From positions 1 to 11,719 of the forward strand of contig CALFYN010000500.1 in assembly GCA_937952345.1 (NCBI GenBank): a stretch of DNA of 11,719 bases, read 5' to 3'. This DNA is from an uncultured Acidobacteriota bacterium. GTDB taxonomy: Bacteria > Acidobacteriota > Terriglobia > Bryobacterales > Bryobacteraceae. The notes under the pieces were generated by a model. It saw nothing but the letters and a program-made list of their open reading frames with translations. It searched no databases and was not told the DNA's origin. The translations under genes were made by a program, and so were the position numbers. This document shows, one piece after another, positions 1-6,485 of this stretch. Positions within the stretch are counted from its first letter, which is position 1; every line of letters starts with the position of its first letter.

Positions 1-208
1 GCTTAGAGGACTCCTCAGTATTTCAGGATTAAGTCAAGCTGTTAGCAATTGGGGTGCCAGGCCCGAATGAATACCTGTGACTCGAGAGAGGCCAGCCGGG
101 GGGCTGGCCGCGGGACGGGGGTCCCGCCCCACAGCGGGAGGGACAGGGGTCTCTCCGTCGGCATTTCGGCAACAGTATTGCTGATCGAGCAGGAGAGGTT
201 CACGGGAA
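1..208 (+). other. Non-coding leader upstream of the HHH gene
   Basis: No convincing gene is seen here. A short open stretch in frame 2 ends at a TGA at 68-70 and could be the tail of an upstream gene, but it is too short to judge. The first 60 bases are AT-richer than the rest of the window, as expected of a promoter region, but I find no promoter with both boxes. From 90 on the sequence becomes very G/C-rich and carries three tandem inverted repeats. The Shine-Dalgarno of the next gene (AGGAGAGG, 191-198) closes the region. Confidence 0.5.
90..156 (+). promoter_or_regulatory. Three tandem hairpins with tetranucleotide loops; possible structured leader RNA
   Basis: Hairpin 1 pairs 90-97 with 102-109 (8 bp, loop GGGG). 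Hairpin 2 pairs 110-116 with 121-127 (7 bp, loop GGGG). Hairpin 3 pairs 137-144 with 149-156 (8 bp with one G-U, loop AGGG). An alternative perfect 6-bp helix, 122-127 with 134-139, is incompatible with both hairpins 2 and 3, because GCGGGA occurs twice (110-115 and 134-139) around one complementary TCCCGC. The 3' arm of hairpin 3 (CTCTCC, 151-156) is also complementary to the Shine-Dalgarno segment GGAGAG (192-197). No U-tract follows, so this is not an obvious intrinsic terminator. It fits no riboswitch class I recognise. The strand is assigned from the downstream gene; the minus strand would give hairpins with CCCC loops. Confidence 0.45.
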
Positions 209-1072
209 GTGAATGCACGACTCGCACGCCGTTTGCGGGAAGTAGCGGACCTGCTGCAGGAGCAGGAAGGCAATCTGTTTCGGGTGCAGGCTTATCGCAA
301 CGCCGCGCGGCAGATTGAATCGTGCGGGGAGAGCGTGGAGGAGATCTGGAGGCGGGGGGGTGAAGGTGAGTTGCGGAAGCGGTTGGGGATTGGAGAGAGG
401 CTGGCGGGGACGATTGTGGAATGGATCGGGACGGGGAAGCTGAAGATCCTGGACCGGCTGCGGGGGGAAGCGGATCCGGTGCGGTTACTGGAATCCATTC
501 CGGGAATCGGCACGGCGCTGGCGGAGAGGCTGCACTTCGACCTGCAAATCAGTTCGCTGGAAGATCTGGAGGCTGCGCTGTACGATGGGCGGCTGGCTTC
601 GATGGAGCGTATCGGGCCGAAGCGGGCGGCGGCAATTCTGAATTCGATTCAACTTCGATTGAGCCGGCTGGCGCGCAGGCCTGAGCCGGGGATGGCGGTG
701 CCGGTGGAGGAGTTGCTGGACGTCGACCGGGAGTACCGGCAGCGGGCGGCGGAGGGAACGCTGGCGTTGATCGCGCCGAAGCGGATGAATCCTTCGCACA
801 AGGCGTGGTTGCCGATTCTGCATACGGATCGCGGGCCGCGGCACTATACGGCGCTGTATTCGAACACGGCGCGGGCGCACCAGTTGGGAAAAACGGGGGA
901 TTGGGTGGTGCTGTATTGCGACGACGATGGGGAGCAGCAATGGACGGTGGTGACGGAGACAAGGGGCAGACAGGCTGGGCACAGAGTGGTGCGTGGAAGA
1001 GAGCAGGAATGCGAAACGAATCAGTCGCCGCCGCCTCTAGAGGGTTCGACGAAGAGGTTGTTGTCGACGTGA
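209..1072 (+). CDS. Helix-hairpin-helix protein, PolX N-terminal-like, no polymerase domain
   Basis: 287 aa from a GTG start, with AGGAG at 191-195. Residues 1 to about 85 resemble the N-terminal 8-kDa-like HHH domain of DNA polymerase beta/PolX (RVQAYRNAARQI and a GIG motif near 60-62). Two more HhH motifs follow: IPGIGTALAERL (97-108) and MERIGPKRAAAIL (132-144). These bind the DNA backbone without sequence specificity. There is no nucleotidyltransferase palm and no PHP domain. Residues 160-270 form a separate conserved-looking domain (HTDRGPRHYTALYSNTARAH, then TVVTETRG and VVRGRE) that I recognise only as recurring behind HHH domains in bacterial DNA-binding proteins. It probably binds nucleic acid in the cytoplasm; the exact role is unknown. 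The last 52 bp overlap the 3' end of the convergent BON gene, and the final 17 or so residues look like unstructured read-through. Confidence 0.8.
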   Translation: MNARLARRLREVADLLQEQEGNLFRVQAYRNAARQIESCGESVEEIWRRGGEGELRKRLGIGERLAGTIVEWIGTGKLKILDRLRGEADPVRLLESIPGIGTALAERLHFDLQISSLEDLEAALYDGRLASMERIGPKRAAAILNSIQLRLSRLARRPEPGMAVPVEELLDVDREYRQRAAEGTLALIAPKRMNPSHKAWLPILHTDRGPRHYTALYSNTARAHQLGKTGDWVVLYCDDDGEQQWTVVTETRGRQAGHRVVRGREQECETNQSPPPLEGSTKRLLST

Positions 1073-1689
1073 CAGACTCCCTGGATGGACCAGGCGATGC
1101 GTTCGGCTTCATCGCGTTCCCACCAGGCATGCACAGATCCACGAAGGATGACATGGTCGCCACGGGTTTCGACGGTCACTTTTTTGGGATCGGAGATGGC
1201 GGTGCGGGAGAGGGCTGAGAGGACGCGTTCGCGGACAGAGCCGTTGGTTTCGCGGCGGCGGACGGCGATGCGATTGGTGACCTTGGTGACGCCGATGAGG
1301 TTGCGGGCGAGATCAGCGGCGGCTTCTCCCTGGAACCACCAGTCGACTTCGCCTTCTAGGGTGACATGACCGCCGCGCACGGTGACCTGGATGCATTGAT
1401 GGGGAACGTGGGCATTGGAGCGGAGGACGTTGGCCACATCGAGGGCGATGTCCTCGTCGTTGCGGGTGAGAGCGGCGGCGAGGCGCACTTCGAGCTGGTT
1501 GGCGACGCCACGGACGCCACGAACACGCAATGCGGCTCGCTCGGCGGTATGGAAGTCGGCGTAACTGGGGACATGGCCGGTCAACGTGACAACGCCGTCG
1601 TGGACAGCGACACCGATTCCGGCTTCGTCAAGGCTCGGCTCATCGGAGAGCTCGTCTTCGACGCGCCTGCGAAGAATTGTGTCTTCCAT
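1021..1689 (-). CDS. Triple BON-domain protein
   Basis: 222 aa from ATG at 1689. Three BON repeats are visible at residues 3-70, 78-144 and 151-215. Each has the pattern V-x-V-x-x-G-x-V-x-L-x-G-x-V followed by an AE/AA-rich helix and a GV-x-x-V-x-N-x-[IL]-x-V strand. BON domains (OsmY, Kon and the BON repeats of channel proteins) associate with phospholipid membranes or other envelope components. Unlike OsmY, the protein begins MEDTILRRRVEDEL with no signal peptide, so it is predicted to be cytoplasmic or peripheral unless an upstream start exists. The reading frame stays open upstream of 1689, but that stretch is antisense to the L,D-transpeptidase and does not look like a signal sequence. 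No clear Shine-Dalgarno precedes 1689. The gene is divergent from the transpeptidase, with 35 bp between starts, and converges on the HHH gene. Confidence 0.85.
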   Translation of the reverse strand: MEDTILRRRVEDELSDEPSLDEAGIGVAVHDGVVTLTGHVPSYADFHTAERAALRVRGVRGVANQLEVRLAAALTRNDEDIALDVANVLRSNAHVPHQCIQVTVRGGHVTLEGEVDWWFQGEAAADLARNLIGVTKVTNRIAVRRRETNGSVRERVLSALSRTAISDPKKVTVETRGDHVILRGSVHAWWERDEAERIAWSIQGVCHVDNNLFVEPSRGGGD

Positions 1690-1724
1690 CGTTATTGAGG
1701 GAGCAATCGTTCTGCCAAAGGGGA

Positions 1725-2486
1725 ATGGCTGAGAGCTTGCAGTGGAGGCATGTGTGGGCCTTAACGAGAAGGGCGTTTCTAGCGTTGCCGTGCGCGGCGG
1801 CGGGTTGGGGTGAAGTTGCATTGCTTTTGGAGAAGCGGCCACGGGATGGGTGGAGGCTATCGCGGCGTTATACGGGATGCCAGGTGGATTTGTTATCGAA
1901 GCTGAACCGTGCGGACCGGCGGGGGCTGGCGGCATTGGGACAGATAGTGGTGCCGGAGGTGTGGGATGAGAATGAGAGGGAATATGGGCCATTTTGGCGC
2001 TGGGAGGAAGCGCTTGGCGCGTATCCGAAGGCGCTGATCGCCGATCTTGGATTGCAGGCGCTAGGGGCTTATGAGGATGGGGAACTGGTGCATTGGGGGC
2101 CGATCTCTTCGGGCACGAGGATTCATCCGACACCGCCGGGGGCGTATCACTTGAACTGGAAATCGCGAGGGCGGCGCAGCACGGTGAACCCGGAGTGGTA
2201 TTTGCCTTATAGCTTCAATTTCGACAGCAGGGAGGGATTAAGCCTGCACGCGTATGCGCTGCCGGGAAGGCCGGCGAGCCATTCGTGCATCCGGTTACTG
2301 GAGCCGGATGCGCGGTGGCTGTACGAATGGGGCGAGCAATGGATGGTGGATGAGAATGATGGGGTGGTAGTGCGGAATGGGACGCCGCTGTGGATTGAAG
2401 GGCAGTATGCGTTCGGGTCGCCGCCGCCGTGGATCAGTGCTCGCGTGCCGCGAAGACCACGAAGCGTTTCGGGGCATTGCCGATGA
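1725..2486 (+). CDS. Exported L,D-transpeptidase (YkuD family)
   Basis: 253 aa from ATG at 1725. The YkuD domain covers about residues 105-220. It has GPISSGTRIHPTPPGAYHL, a conserved His at 175 (SLHAY) and the nucleophile motif SHSCIRL with Cys188, His186 and Arg190. The usual motif is SHGCxR, so Ser replaces Gly before the catalytic Cys. These enzymes form 3-3 cross-links or attach proteins to peptidoglycan in the periplasm. The N-terminus reads LTRRAFLALPCAAAGWG, which has a twin-arginine look (TRRxFL) and a short hydrophobic core, so Tat export is possible. The start is uncertain: ATG 1725 has GGGG immediately before it, while GTG 1752 has GGAGG only 3 nt upstream. The last 53 bp overlap the convergent sortase gene, and the C-terminal tail (residues 238-253) is Arg-rich and probably not part of the fold. 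Confidence 0.88.
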   Translation: MAESLQWRHVWALTRRAFLALPCAAAGWGEVALLLEKRPRDGWRLSRRYTGCQVDLLSKLNRADRRGLAALGQIVVPEVWDENEREYGPFWRWEEALGAYPKALIADLGLQALGAYEDGELVHWGPISSGTRIHPTPPGAYHLNWKSRGRRSTVNPEWYLPYSFNFDSREGLSLHAYALPGRPASHSCIRLLEPDARWLYEWGEQWMVDENDGVVVRNGTPLWIEGQYAFGSPPPWISARVPRRPRSVSGHCR

Positions 2487-3069
2487 AGTCGAAGGGGTAA
2501 CAGGTGATGAGGGTGAGGCGCTGCTGTTCCGTCTGGGCGAGAATGTCGAGGGCATCGGGGGGCACGATGGCGAGGCCGTCGACGCGGTAGGAGAACAAGG
2601 CGTCGCGTGCGATGACGCGGATGAGATCGCCGCGCTCGATACGGCGGAGGGGGCGGAAGAGGCCATCGCGGTGGGCGGCGAAGACGGCGTTACCGGGTTG
2701 GCCGGGGAGTGGGGTGCCGGGCATGTGTCCGACGGAGCGGCGGAGGGCGGGTCCGTCAATGCCTTTGCGCACGATGACGTTGATTTGGAGGCGGGGGATT
2801 TCGAGGCGTGCGATGACGAGCGGATCGCGTTGCCAGGGGTTCCAGGAGCCGGCTGGTTTGGGGGCAACGGGAAGGACGGGCGGCCGCGGGGGAATAGAGC
2901 TGGAGGCTGGCTGGCTGATGTAGGAGCTTTGCACGGCCTGATAGATGCGGCGATCGGATTCCGACCAAAGGTAGAGGGCAATCGCAGCAACGCCGCCCCA
3001 GATGAGGAGATGGGAAAGGGTGGCGATGGCAGCGCCTGCAAACCGGGGAACGTGGATGCGGATTCTCAT
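2434..3069 (-). CDS. Class D sortase
   Basis: 211 aa. There is an N-terminal membrane helix (about residues 13-35), a Pro-rich linker (52-72) and a sortase domain (about 83-211). The catalytic residues are all present: His133 in AAHRDGLF, Cys190 in TLITCYPF and Arg202 in NAPKRFVVF. TLxTCYPF followed by a PxRFxV strand is the class D pattern. Sortases cleave a C-terminal sorting motif between Thr and the next residue and transfer the protein to a peptidoglycan amino group. Class D enzymes typically use LPxTA. The start ATG (3069-3067) overlaps the TGA of the VWFA gene as ATGA, so translation is coupled. A protein with LPETA is encoded two genes upstream in the same direction. Sortases are mainly Gram-positive and occur sporadically in diderms. 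Confidence 0.93.
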   Translation of the reverse strand: MRIRIHVPRFAGAAIATLSHLLIWGGVAAIALYLWSESDRRIYQAVQSSYISQPASSSIPPRPPVLPVAPKPAGSWNPWQRDPLVIARLEIPRLQINVIVRKGIDGPALRRSVGHMPGTPLPGQPGNAVFAAHRDGLFRPLRRIERGDLIRVIARDALFSYRVDGLAIVPPDALDILAQTEQQRLTLITCYPFDFIGNAPKRFVVFAAREH

Positions 3070-3953
3070 GGGCGTGTCCTCGATGCGGGCGGCATTGCGA
3101 GATAGGCGCGGCGCGCGGAAACGCGTGCGCCACCAGGAACATCGACCTGGATGCGGATGCGGCGTTTTTCCTGGCGCGCGGCCTCGGAGGCGAGGAACGC
3201 GACCATGTAGCGGGCACGGATTTCGCGGGCAATCTGGCGGCAGGTTTCGACGAGCTCGGTAACGGGGATATCGATGTAGGCGGCGCCGCCGCTGAGGGAG
3301 GCGAGTTCGCGGAGGAGGCCGGGGTCGCGGCCATGCTCGCGGATGTCGGAGATGCCGATGGTGTAGATGGTGGCGTGCTGGAGCATGGCCTCGTGGAGCA
3401 CTTCACGGCGCGAGCGGAGGCTGGCGTTGTCGGCGCCATCGCTGATAACGACGAGGGTCTTGCGCTCCCATTTACCCTTGGCGACTTGAGCGAGGCCCTG
3501 GTGGATTCCATCGTAGAGGGCGGTGCGTCCCTGGATGGGTGTGGCATAGAGAGTACGGCGAATTTCCTCGGGCGGACGCGTGGCGCCGGTGACAACGGAG
3601 TCATTGAAGGTGACGAGGAATGTTTCGTCGAGGGGATTGCTGCCGGAGAGCAACGCGCTGACGGCAGTGAGGAGATGGCCGGCTTTGGGCTTCATGCTGC
3701 CGCTGCAATCGACGATGAGGCCGATGGATACGGGCGAGTCCTCGGATGCGAAGGCGGCGAGCGGCTTGGGGCGGCCGTTGTCGAAGATGCGGAACTGCTC
3801 TTTGGAGAGATTGGCGAGAGGTTTCCCCTGGCGGTCTCGCACGGCGACGTCGACGACCACCAGGTTGACCTCGCTGACGATGCGCAGTTCGGTCTGCGGT
3901 TGGGCAGAGAGGAGGCCGGCGTAACAGAGCATCCCAATGGAGAGTGTTCGCAT
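3066..3953 (-). CDS. Secreted VWFA-related acidobacterial protein
   Basis: 295 aa. ATG at 3953 is preferred over an ATG 24 bp upstream because AAGGAGG (minus strand, at 3958-3964) sits 4 nt before it and a signal peptide starts right there (MRTLSIGMLCYAGLLSAQ). Residues 21-70 form the strand-rich segment (VSEVNLVVVDVAVRDRQGKP) found ahead of VWA domains in the acidobacterial VWFA-related family. The VWA domain covers about 75-255 and has an intact MIDAS metal site: DxSxS at 82-86 (DCSGS), Thr144 in GRTALYDG and Asp172 in VISDGADN. Such domains bind protein ligands through a divalent cation. There is no membrane anchor or sorting signal at the C-terminus, so it is expected to be periplasmic or secreted. 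It overlaps the sortase start and lies 35 bp after the LPETA gene, suggesting a joint function. Confidence 0.9.
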   Translation of the reverse strand: MRTLSIGMLCYAGLLSAQPQTELRIVSEVNLVVVDVAVRDRQGKPLANLSKEQFRIFDNGRPKPLAAFASEDSPVSIGLIVDCSGSMKPKAGHLLTAVSALLSGSNPLDETFLVTFNDSVVTGATRPPEEIRRTLYATPIQGRTALYDGIHQGLAQVAKGKWERKTLVVISDGADNASLRSRREVLHEAMLQHATIYTIGISDIREHGRDPGLLRELASLSGGAAYIDIPVTELVETCRQIAREIRARYMVAFLASEAARQEKRRIRIQVDVPGGARVSARRAYLAMPPASRTRP

Positions 3954-3957
3954 GTGG

Positions 3958-3964
3958 CCTCCTT
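3958..3964 (-). promoter_or_regulatory. Ribosome binding site of the VWFA gene
   Basis: The minus strand reads AAGGAGG, followed by CCAC and the ATG at 3953. The spacing is short (4 nt), but the match is strong and it decides the start in favour of the second in-frame ATG, where the signal peptide begins. Confidence 0.7.
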
Positions 3965-3988
3965 CCGCCAGTAACAAGCGGCTAGGAA

Positions 3989-4669
3989 TTAGCGGGGGCA
4001 GCGGCGCAAGGCAAGGCCAGCCGCCAGGGCCGATAGTCCGATGAGGCCGATGGTGGCGAAGGGGCTTGCCGTTTCAGGCAACTGCGTTGGTTCGGGGGCC
4101 GGTTCCGGAGTAGGGACAGGGGCGGGTGCGGGCGCAGCTTCGGCACGCAGCACCGGAGTCTCCTTGGGCGGCTCGAAGGGCTTTTCCTGGCCGGAGGGTT
4201 CCACCACAGTGACCGGAGCGGTCTTCATTTCCGCTTCGGTGGTGGCAGGGGTAGTGGGAACTGGGGTGGCGGCGGCGACGGCAATCTTCGCGGCGAGCCC
4301 CTTGGGGTAGACGAACTCCTGGCCGAAGTTATCGCCAGGATAGAACCAGGCGCGCAAGGCTTTGGGATTGCCGGCGGGGGTTTCCCACCATTCAAAGGCG
4401 GTGTCGCCTGTTGGTTTGAGCCTGTAGTTTGGGATAGCCAGGATGGTGGTGATGACTTGGTTTTCGCGCTCGTTGGTAATGCGGACAATGTGCCGGAAGG
4501 CGAGCGAGTCGACGAGTTTGATCACGTACTTGCCGGGCTGCAATGTTGTCTGTCCCACCATCACGGGTTCGGCGACGGTGAGAATGGTTTTTTTGTTCCA
4601 AGTGTCTGCAACGCAAAGCGCCGCGAGCAGGGTAGCGCCCGCGAGCAGCGTGGTCATTCGATACAGCAT
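3989..4669 (-). CDS. Secreted protein with C-terminal LPETA sorting signal
   Basis: 226 aa from ATG at 4669, with AGGAGG (minus strand, 4683-4678) 8 nt upstream. It starts with a signal peptide (MLYRMTTLLAGATLLAALCVA). Residues 23-130 form a globular domain with motifs TLQPGKYVIKL, HIVRITNE, TTILAIPNYR, WWETPAGNPKALRAWFYPG and GQEFVYPK. I know this style from small acidobacterial secreted proteins without an assigned function. Residues 133-196 are a Pro/Ala/Thr/Glu-rich spacer. The end is a complete sorting signal: LPETA at 197-201, a hydrophobic stretch (204-220) and the tail RRCPR. This should be cleaved after Thr200 and attached to the cell wall or another acceptor. LPxTA matches the class D sortase encoded two genes downstream. 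It lies 35 bp before the VWFA gene and 91 bp after the phosphorylase. Confidence 0.87.
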   Translation of the reverse strand: MLYRMTTLLAGATLLAALCVADTWNKKTILTVAEPVMVGQTTLQPGKYVIKLVDSLAFRHIVRITNERENQVITTILAIPNYRLKPTGDTAFEWWETPAGNPKALRAWFYPGDNFGQEFVYPKGLAAKIAVAAATPVPTTPATTEAEMKTAPVTVVEPSGQEKPFEPPKETPVLRAEAAPAPAPVPTPEPAPEPTQLPETASPFATIGLIGLSALAAGLALRRCPR

Positions 4670-4760
4670 GAGCTGACCCTCCTTTCCTTGGTTGCATCCA
4701 AAGATCTGAGAGAGCATGCGATGTGCCAACGTCGGGCTGATTGCAGTGTGTGGAATGGGA

Positions 4761-6452
4761 TCAGGTTTCGAACGAATAGGCGTTGGCGACGTATTGGGAA
4801 AGCATGCGTTGGGTATTGAAGAAGGATCCGTTGAGGGCGATGGCATTGCGCATGATTTGCGCAAACGCCAATGGGCGGCCGTAGTAGAGGGGGAGGATGA
4901 TGCGTTGGAGCTTGTCGTAGAGAGAAGCAGCTTCCTGATCGACGGACTCGGCGGTTTCGGGGCCATCACCGATGGCCCAGCCGGTCATGCCTTCCAGGCA
5001 GCCTTCGATCCACCAGCCATCGAGGATACTGAGACTGGGGACGCCGTTGAGGGCAGCCTTCATGCCGCTGGTGCCGGAGGCCTCTTCGGGACGTTTGGGG
5101 GTGTTCAACCACAGATCGACGCCGGCGTAGAGGAGTGGGGCAAAGGTCCAGTCGAAGTTTTCGAGGTAGACGACCTTGGCGATGCCCTGGAGGAGCTGAG
5201 AGGCTTCGCAAACGCGGCGAATGATTTCTTTTCCGGCGGTGTCCTGGGGGTGAGCTTTACCGCCGTAGAGGATTTGCAGAGGGCCGATGTTGTGGATGAT
5301 GTGCTTGAGGCGCTCGATGTCGTGGAAGAGGAGGTCGGCACGTTTGTAGGCGGCGGCGCGGCGGGCGAAGCCGAGAGTAAGTACGCCGGGTTCGAGCGCG
5401 ATGCCGGTGCGCTGGTGGACTTCATCGATTAGCTGCTGTTTGGCGAGTTGGTGCGCGGCACGGATCTCTTCGAGCGGGACACCGATGACGTAGCGGAGGT
5501 AGTTGTTGTCTTTTCGCCATTCGGGGATGTGGCGATCGTATAGATCCCGAAACGGCGGGGATGTCCAGGTGAGGGCGTGGACGCCGTTGGTGATGGCGTG
5601 GACGGGATATTCGGGGAACATGCTGCGGGAGATGACGCCGTGCTCCATGGCGACGCCGTTGACGTAGTGTGATCCGAAGAGGGCGAGGTAGGTCATGTTG
5701 AGCACGCCGCCGAGGCAGGCTTTGGTGTGTTCGAAGGCCATGGCGCATTGGCGGCCCATGACGCCGGCGACGAGGTCACTGGGGAACTGGTCATGCCCGG
5801 CGGGGACGGGGGTATGGGTGGTGAAGATGCATTTGGCGCGAATGGCGTTGAGATCTTCGTTCGTGGCGGCGGTGAAGGGGCGGCCGTTGAGACGCTGTTC
5901 GAGGAGGGCCAGGGTAAGAAGCGCGGAGTGCCCTTCATTCATGTGATAGCGGCTGATGTGGGTGTGGCCGAGTTTGGGGAGGATTTCGACGCCACCTTTG
6001 CCGAGGATGATTTCCTGGCAGAGGCGATAGCGGGTGTCGCCGCCATAAAGGTGGTCTGTGAGAGTACGGTCGTAGCCGCTGTTTTCGGGGAGGTTGGTAT
6101 CGAGCAGGTAGACGGGGACGAGATCACCGTCGCCGCCGCCAAGGAGCAGACGCCAGGCGCGGAGGTGGACCAGCCGGCCTTCGATGGTGACGGTGGCGGT
6201 GGGATTCATGCGTTCACAGAACTGTTCCGGCTGCCATTCGGCGGTGGATTCGGATTGGCGGCCGGCGGCATCGAGGTGCTGGACGAAGTAGCCTTTGCGG
6301 TGGAGGAGTGTGACGCCGACGAGGGGGACATCGAGGTCGGCGGCGGCGCGGAGAGTATCTCCGGCGAGGATGCCGAGGCCGCCGGCGTAGGTGGGCATTT
6401 CGGGGCGGAGAGCGATCTCCATGGAGAAATAGGCGATCTGATCGAGCTTCAT
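4761..6452 (-). CDS. glgP: Alpha-glucan (glycogen/starch) phosphorylase, short form
   Basis: 563 aa. The ATG at 6452 has AAAGGAG 6 nt upstream. The protein belongs to the short bacterial alpha-glucan phosphorylases, which are smaller than the 800-aa E. coli GlgP/MalP type. It releases glucose-1-phosphate from alpha-1,4-glucans with phosphate and pyridoxal phosphate in the cytoplasm (EC 2.4.1.1). Visible hallmarks are YFSMEIAL and TYAGGLGILAGD at the N-terminus, HMNEGHSALL (170-179), FTTHTPVPAGHDQF (210-223), HAITNGVH (285-292), RRAAAYKRADLL (364-375), GGKAHPQD (397-404) and the PLP-lysine segment EASGTSGMKAALNG with Lys465. The N-terminal DUF3417 domain of the longer members is absent. It follows the DUF1579-like gene by 33 bp and precedes the LPETA gene by 91 bp. 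Whether it shares a transcript with the sortase genes cannot be told from sequence. Confidence 0.93.
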   Translation of the reverse strand: MKLDQIAYFSMEIALRPEMPTYAGGLGILAGDTLRAAADLDVPLVGVTLLHRKGYFVQHLDAAGRQSESTAEWQPEQFCERMNPTATVTIEGRLVHLRAWRLLLGGGDGDLVPVYLLDTNLPENSGYDRTLTDHLYGGDTRYRLCQEIILGKGGVEILPKLGHTHISRYHMNEGHSALLTLALLEQRLNGRPFTAATNEDLNAIRAKCIFTTHTPVPAGHDQFPSDLVAGVMGRQCAMAFEHTKACLGGVLNMTYLALFGSHYVNGVAMEHGVISRSMFPEYPVHAITNGVHALTWTSPPFRDLYDRHIPEWRKDNNYLRYVIGVPLEEIRAAHQLAKQQLIDEVHQRTGIALEPGVLTLGFARRAAAYKRADLLFHDIERLKHIIHNIGPLQILYGGKAHPQDTAGKEIIRRVCEASQLLQGIAKVVYLENFDWTFAPLLYAGVDLWLNTPKRPEEASGTSGMKAALNGVPSLSILDGWWIEGCLEGMTGWAIGDGPETAESVDQEAASLYDKLQRIILPLYYGRPLAFAQIMRNAIALNGSFFNTQRMLSQYVANAYSFET

Positions 6453-6485
6453 GGCAGGCTCCTTTCGCCTGGGGATGAAGGGACG

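Noticed and set aside
2..70. Tail of an upstream plus-strand gene in frame 2
   Set aside because: Only 22 codons are visible before the stop and they show no recognisable motif; neither confirmed nor annotated.
90..127. Hairpins 1 and 2 as an intrinsic terminator of an upstream gene
   Set aside because: No T-tract follows on either strand and the stems are short; a Rho-independent terminator is not supported.
1713..1728. Small inverted repeat GCCA...TGGC around the transpeptidase start
   Set aside because: Only 4 bp of stem with an 8-nt loop; expected by chance.
2377..3105. 242-codon plus-strand frame opposite the sortase gene
   Set aside because: Gly/Asp-rich shadow with no motif; the sortase on the minus strand has all catalytic residues.
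3333..3974. 213-codon plus-strand frame opposite the VWFA gene
   Set aside because: Acidic low-complexity shadow translation; the minus strand holds the intact VWA domain and ribosome site.
4670..4760. Possible promoter of the LPETA gene (TTGGCA on the minus strand with a weak -10 about 17 nt later)
   Set aside because: The -10 candidate matches the consensus poorly; no reliable call can be made.
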